NCBI GenBank assembly: GCA_024449915.1
Contig: JAMZAV010001057.1
Span: 62,001-126,000, forward strand
Length of the DNA stretch: 64,000 nt
Direction of reading: 5' to 3'
Origin: Sweltsa coloradensis
Taxonomy: Eukaryota > Arthropoda > Insecta > Plecoptera > Chloroperlidae
Position numbers and translations under genes: made by a program. Shown here in pieces: positions 60,238 through 64,000 of this stretch; the stretch's first letter is position 1, and each line of letters begins with the position of its first letter. Under the pieces are notes generated by a model. That model made no database searches and was not told the DNA's origin. It saw nothing but the letters and a program-made list of their open reading frames with translations.

Positions 60238-60661
60238 ATCGAGGTGGCGCCACCGGTGAAGACGACGACACCGGCGCCGAACCCCGAGGACTCCCTGCGC
60301 CCGTGGTACATGACAGGGGGTCGGCGTCGACCTCTGCCGGCCGCGCGCTCTCGCAAGACCGGGCAGCGCGTTGCCAAGCTGTGGCCCCAGGAGCAGCCGG
60401 GCTCCGACCGTATCGCCAACCAGCTGATGTTCGTCCCGCCCCCCACCCCCTACGACGCCGAGCTCCACCTCAAGAAGATCCTCGTGTTCAACGGACTGGG
60501 CAACTGGGGGGTCAAGCCCGGGCAGGGACTACTTCAGCACGTCCGGCTGCCCGGTAGACACCTGCACCATCACGGCGAACAGGGCGGAGGCGGCGGACGC
60601 GGACGCGATACTCTACAAGGATCACTTCGTCAGTCCAGGAATCGCCAAGACGGCTAGGCAG
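60238..60661 (+). CDS. FucTA: Core alpha-1,3-fucosyltransferase, exon 2 (residues 90-230), frame broken by one base
   Basis: It begins in phase 0 (IEVAPPVKTTTPAPNPED), covers the end of the stem, and enters the GT10 domain at LHLKKILVFNGLGNWGVKPG. After G184 (60520-60522) the family reading continues only if C60523 is skipped: RDYFSTSGCPVDTCTITANR, then AEAADADAILYKDHF. The continuation is well conserved and ends CAG/GTAGGT in phase 0, matching exon 3. As written, the frame runs out of register and stops at TAG 60655-60657, giving about 228 residues. All other exons are intact, so a sequencing or assembly error in GC-rich DNA is the simplest explanation; a null allele is the alternative. Confidence 0.85.
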
Positions 60662-61039
60662 GTAGGTTGTCCTGCATCCTCTTGCTAACAAGCGACGTAG
60701 GCCCATATTAAATAAACACATTTCCCCTTACCACTTGGCAATGGCTTGTCGTCACATGTATTGGTACGAGTGGTATGGACTTTTGTATACCAGTTTCAGT
60801 TTAGTATATCTGCCAGAAACATTTCAATTGAAAATGGTACAATTTTTTATATTTTAACAAAAGAAAAAAATCGAATAATTTTGTTGTTTTACAAAAATGA
60901 TTTATGGAAAGTTTGACTGTATAGTTATTCATTTCTACACCCGTGACATTGGTGCACACCTTTTAACAACTGTGCTGTCAGTCAGATGAGCAAACAGAAA
61001 TTTGACAAAAATTAATAAATAAACATGTAATCCTGTTAG
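60662..61039 (+). other. FucTA: Intron 2 of the fucosyltransferase gene
   Basis: GTAGGT donor, acceptor ending TAATCCTGTTAG. No repeat or gene seen within its 378 bp. Confidence 0.85.
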
Positions 61040-61234
61040 GTGTGGATTCTGTACTTCCTGGAGTGTCCGTACCACACCCAGCACGTGAAGTTCAACGACG
61101 TGTTCAACTGGACGGCGACGTACCGCCGAGACAGCGACATCGTCGCCCCCTACGAGCGCTGGGCGTACTACGACGACCGCGTCAAGCAGAACATGCATCT
61201 TGAACGCAACTACGCCGCCAACAAGACGAAGAAG
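61040..61234 (+). CDS. FucTA: Core alpha-1,3-fucosyltransferase, exon 3 (residues 231-295)
   Basis: Reads VWILYFLECPYHTQHVKFND, then VFNWTATYRRDSDIVAPYER. The 'ES/CP' and 'FNWT.TYR.DSDI..PY' segments are a hallmark of GT10 enzymes, where the YR.DSD stretch borders the acceptor/donor cleft. NWT is also a possible N-glycosylation site. The exon then gives WAYYDDRVKQNMHLERNYAA and NKTKK. It is exactly 65 codons, phase 0 at both ends, flanked by TTAG/GTG and AAG/GTAGGT. Among animal fucosyltransferases the HTQHVKF wording points to the core (FucTA) branch rather than Lewis-type enzymes. Confidence 0.9.
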
Positions 61235-62246
61235 GTAGGTACTCGGTACACACACGGCATCGTCAGTGTCGTCGTAGATCAAACTAAAAGTAAACACCGA
61301 CTCCACCGGGGATCGATACTAGATATCCTCTTGCCGGGTGGCTATAGTGGCGACAAAATAAATTATGTTCGTTAAACAACACGTGTAAAAACCACAAATG
61401 TACCTCCATAGCAGTATATAGAGCGACTTCCAGGCAGGTGGACGTTCCGGGTTCGATCCCTGGTAGGGGCCGATTTGTAATTTCTCCGTGGTCATCCATG
61501 AAGTGACAGTACTATAGTGGCATCACCGGGGCTGCTCCAACGACGTGGTATTATCATGGAGTTTAACTAGGCCGCTTCGCGAACGCTTTTTTTAGTCGCG
61601 TTCGAGGATGAGCTTTTTTTTAAGTTTTTAGTATGCGTGGAATCTCTTTACTTCTTCAAGTTCCATTGCGGATAAATTTTATAAAGTAGTAGGCCTACTA
61701 ATTGCTATGGTTATACTAATAATGAGGATGTAAAATATCTGGAGACCCATAGATTTGCTTTTTGAACGCATTGTAGGTGATTGTTGTCAAGTTTCTATAG
61801 TTACTTGTAAATTATATACACCTCAAAAACTCATTTTAAAACCTTTATTTCTATGGATTCTGGCCAACTTTTTCAGCCTTTTCTTTCAAAAGGTACTGCA
61901 TCACCATTACCTTAATGTCTATGTGAAATATGAACGTTGTAGCCCAACCCGTTTGATCAGAATCGGCCCAAATGCCACGAAAATATCGCATTAAAAATCG
62001 AAAAAAATCGTAAAAGTACGATATTCATGAGAAATATTTCTTCGATTAAACCCACAAACGTGGCAGGTCTAAGTTCAGAGATTTCCAAGGCCCACTTCCA
62101 ATTTTTATCAAGATCGCATATTTTGCCGTTTGCCTGGTAGAGAGCGAACAAACAGACAAAAAAAACACCCGAGCTAATTTTTTTGGGGTCAGTAAAATTG
62201 AAGTCTTCGCTTCACTCATCCAAATACTCATGGTCTTATGTTGCAG
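61235..62246 (+). other. FucTA: Intron 3 of the fucosyltransferase gene
   Basis: Contains a forward tRNA-like segment (about 61405-61480; B box GGTTCGATCCC, upstream TAGCAGTATATAGAGCG as a possible A box), probably a SINE remnant, and a nearly complete HINE-like copy reaching to 23 bp before exon 4. Confidence 0.8.
61566..62223 (-). mobile_element. HINE-like family 1, subfamily A, abutting exon 4 acceptor
   Basis: Minus-strand copy from TTGGATGAGTGAAGCGAAG (62223) to AACGCGAC..GCGTTCGCGAAGCGGCCTAGT (61566), complete with an uninterrupted 'CATTAAGGTAATGGTGATGC' block. Only ATACTCATGGTCTTATGTTGCAG remains between it and exon 4, so branch-point candidates (CTCAT at about 62214-62219 and 62227-62231) lie in or next to the element. 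Confidence 0.75.
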
Positions 62247-62482
62247 GTTGCTTGGTTCGTGTCCAACTGCGGTGCGCGCAACCGCCGCCTCCAGTACGCC
62301 CACGAGCTACAGAAGTTCATCACTGTGGACATCTACGGCGCGTGCGGCCCCATGAAGTGTCCACGCTCCACGGCTAACGCGTGTCTCGACATGTTAGACC
62401 AGGACTACAAGTTCTACCTCGCCTTCGAGAACTCAAACTGCAAAGACTACATCACAGAAAAGTTCTACGTCAACGGACTCGG
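62247..62482 (+). CDS. FucTA: Core alpha-1,3-fucosyltransferase, exon 4 (residues 296-374)
   Basis: Reads VAWFVSNCGARNRRLQYAHE, then LQKFITVDIYGACGPMKCPR, and the donor-site core FYLAFENSNCKDYITEKFY. The 'F.L.FENS.C.DY.TEK' block is the defining GT10 motif: the ENS and TEK residues contact GDP-fucose, and Lys binds the diphosphate (family knowledge). All key residues are present. The exon ends CTC GG/GTAAGT, phase 2, completing a Gly codon with the first base of exon 5. Confidence 0.95.
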
Positions 62483-63401
62483 GTAAGTCAGGACCTACTA
62501 GGGCTAAACTCTGGTTCAACTGCACATGGGGCCCGAATGTTTGGATTGTATCCTTCACAATCGTCCACTGAAAATGTTCCTACCTAACTCATGATCATCA
62601 TAATTCATCGCCGTTTCCTGCTTCTGGAAGAGTCAGCGTGGGTTTAGCAACCAAATTTGTCCACTTCTTTCTATCCTCCCACAATCGTATCTCTTCCACA
62701 TCTTCCCAGCTCTCTCCTCTTGCCTCCAAGTCTCCTGCTATGGTATCCTTCCATCTATATCTTCCTTGGCCTGCCCCGTCTTCTTCTTCCTTCTATAAAG
62801 TAATCCTTCTGTCAAACATTTTCTTCGGCATCTTATCTTCCCAGATTTGTTTCATATGTCCATATCATCTCAACCGTGTCCTTCCCATCCTTCTTTTCTA
62901 GAAATGTTAAAAATACAAAAAATAAAAATAATAATAATAGTGTCTACACTAATTTCACTTCTGCAGAGATATCATGCACACCGTCATAACGTTCTCCATT
63001 GCAAGTATACAAAATATATGTAAACAAAAAGACAAACCTTGCATATGCAGTGCGCACTCAGTATAAAAAAGCCAAGCCAGTATACCCTTCTACATTCATT
63101 TTGTACACTGCAAGAAATGTGAAAATCAATTTGCCTCTTGACTGCATGCAGCTAAGACATTTGAATTTGATGCATTGAAATTGCAACTATTCCTACTCCC
63201 CTTATAGGAAGCTTTAAGGCTTCTATTGTTTTTCAAGTATTCTTGTAAATTCAATTTGAAAAGCTTAGCTTGGCTACAGTCCATGTGCAAAGTGGTTATT
63301 TTGTTGTTTTAATTTTACACAAGTTTAGAACGTCCCAAGGTCGCAGTAGGGGTGAATTCTGCGCCACGTCGCCGATGCTAATTCTTGTTGTAATGTCGCA
63401 G
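62483..63401 (+). other. FucTA: Intron 4 of the fucosyltransferase gene
   Basis: GTAAGT donor, acceptor TTGTTGTAATGTCGCAG. Holds the minus-strand LINE relic below. 62907-63401 is AT-rich without further features. Confidence 0.85.
62610..62906 (-). pseudogene. LINE pol C-terminus remnant in intron 4
   Basis: The minus-strand frame gives YGHMKQIWEDKMPKKMFDRR, a stop, then GRYRWKDTIAGDLEARGESW followed by EDVEEIRLWEDRKKWTNLV. This is the typical last part of many LINE polyproteins ('RWFGH..RM.....PK......GRPR.RW.D.....L......W......DR..W..LV'). At least two stops interrupt it. Inserted antisense to the gene. Confidence 0.7.
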
Positions 63402-63771
63402 ACGCAACGTGCTTCCTATCGTGATGGGGGCGAGGCCCGAGGACTACGAACGCAACGCCCCCTACAGATCGTACCTCCACGTCGACGACTTCGAGTCCGC
63501 CGAGGAGCTCGCCGCCTACCTCCACCTCCTGGACAGCGACGACGACCTCTACAACTCGTACTTCCGGTGGAAGGGCACGGGAGAGTTCATCAACACGTAC
63601 TTCTTCTGCCGGCTGTGCGCCATGCTGCACGACGACTTCCCCGTCAAGTCGTATCGCGACGTGAACGACTGGTGGCGGGGACCCGGCACCTGCACCGGGG
63701 GCAACTGGAGGAAGAAGCCGGTGACGACGAAGAAGCCGACGACGACGACCACAGAGGCACAGACACGTTAG
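63402..63771 (+). CDS. FucTA: Core alpha-1,3-fucosyltransferase, exon 5 (residues 374-496, stop)
   Basis: Starts by completing Gly374, then RNVLPIVMGARPEDYERNAP, YRSYLHVDDFESAEELAAYL, and YNSYFRWKGTGEFINTYFFC. The 'LPIVMGA....Y....P..S.I...DF' and 'Y..YF.W' segments close the GT10 fold. C-terminal cysteines (FFCRLC and GTCTGG) would take part in the disulfides typical of the family. 'NDWWRGPGTC' is retained, whereas the extreme C-terminus is a Thr/Lys-rich tail (KKPVTTKKPTTTTTEAQTR), probably mucin-like and poorly conserved. TAG at 63769-63771. Total length about 496 residues matches insect FucTA, near 500. Confidence 0.93.
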
Positions 63772-64000
63772 GGTCAACGACGACCGCACTCAGGGTGTTA
63801 ACTTGAAGGCCGGGTACAAGACGAGATTAGGCAGTGACAACATTTACTGGAAATGTCTGGACAACCACTTCCTGCCAGCAATGTTGTGCCAATAATATGT
63901 TGTATGGTAGAGCTAAAACGTGACACTTAACTTACTTGAGTCAGCAAAGAAACAATGGCAGACATAGGCCTACTAGTGGCTTGATAGTGCGAGTGGAATC
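63772..64000 (+). other. FucTA: 3' UTR (start) of the fucosyltransferase gene
   Basis: No AATAAA is seen before the window ends, so the polyadenylation site lies to the right. Nothing else is recognised. Confidence 0.5.

Noticed and set aside
60066..60557. Alternative open frames over fucosyltransferase exon 2 on both strands
   Set aside because: GC-rich shadows of the conserved frame; no splice or family support.
63270..63806. 178-codon plus and 154-codon minus frames over exon 5
   Set aside because: Shadows of the GT10 C-terminal exon in other frames.

Overview
This is eukaryotic DNA, almost certainly arthropod. It carries one recognisable host gene with GT-AG introns and GC-rich exons, sitting in AT-rich DNA dense with non-autonomous mobile elements, minisatellites and long homopolymer G/C tracts. 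The encoded enzyme looks like insect and crustacean core alpha-1,3-fucosyltransferase (FucTA). The species cannot be fixed from the sequence.

Gene. The right end (about 51.4-63.8 kb, + strand) holds a GT10 fucosyltransferase in five coding exons: 51453-51719, 60238-60661, 61040-61234, 62247-62482 and 63402-63771. It would encode a type II Golgi protein of about 496 residues with a short cytosolic tail, one signal anchor, an acidic/Pro-rich stem and the catalytic domain. Every splice junction is in phase. One extra base near 60523 in exon 2 breaks the frame and gives a TAG just before the donor. Intron 1 is 8.5 kb and full of repeats. An element in intron 3 ends 23 bp before exon 4.

Left and middle (1-51 kb). 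I see no certain host gene. The space is held by: (i) at least a dozen copies of a 0.5-1.1 kb family with 5' TTGGATGAGCG, an internal inverted copy of that motif about 35-45 bp before the 3' end, and a 3' end in CTAG/T. It looks like a Helitron/Helentron derivative (HINE), and one copy has a local empty site showing insertion without target duplication. (ii) A second family of the same design with a tRNA-like core, one copy split by a hAT element with a perfect 8-bp target duplication. (iii) A 3.5-kb foldback-like element with inner long-palindrome elements. (iv) A TTAA-inserting MITE, other MITEs and a short canonical Helitron. (v) LINE relics. (vi) Minisatellites at 20.7-21.7, 47.6, 48.4, 53.2 and 56.4-57.2 kb. 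Three weak candidate exons (10.4, 28.5, 44.2 kb) are flagged.

Most open frames longer than 60 codons lie inside these repeats and are not genes.
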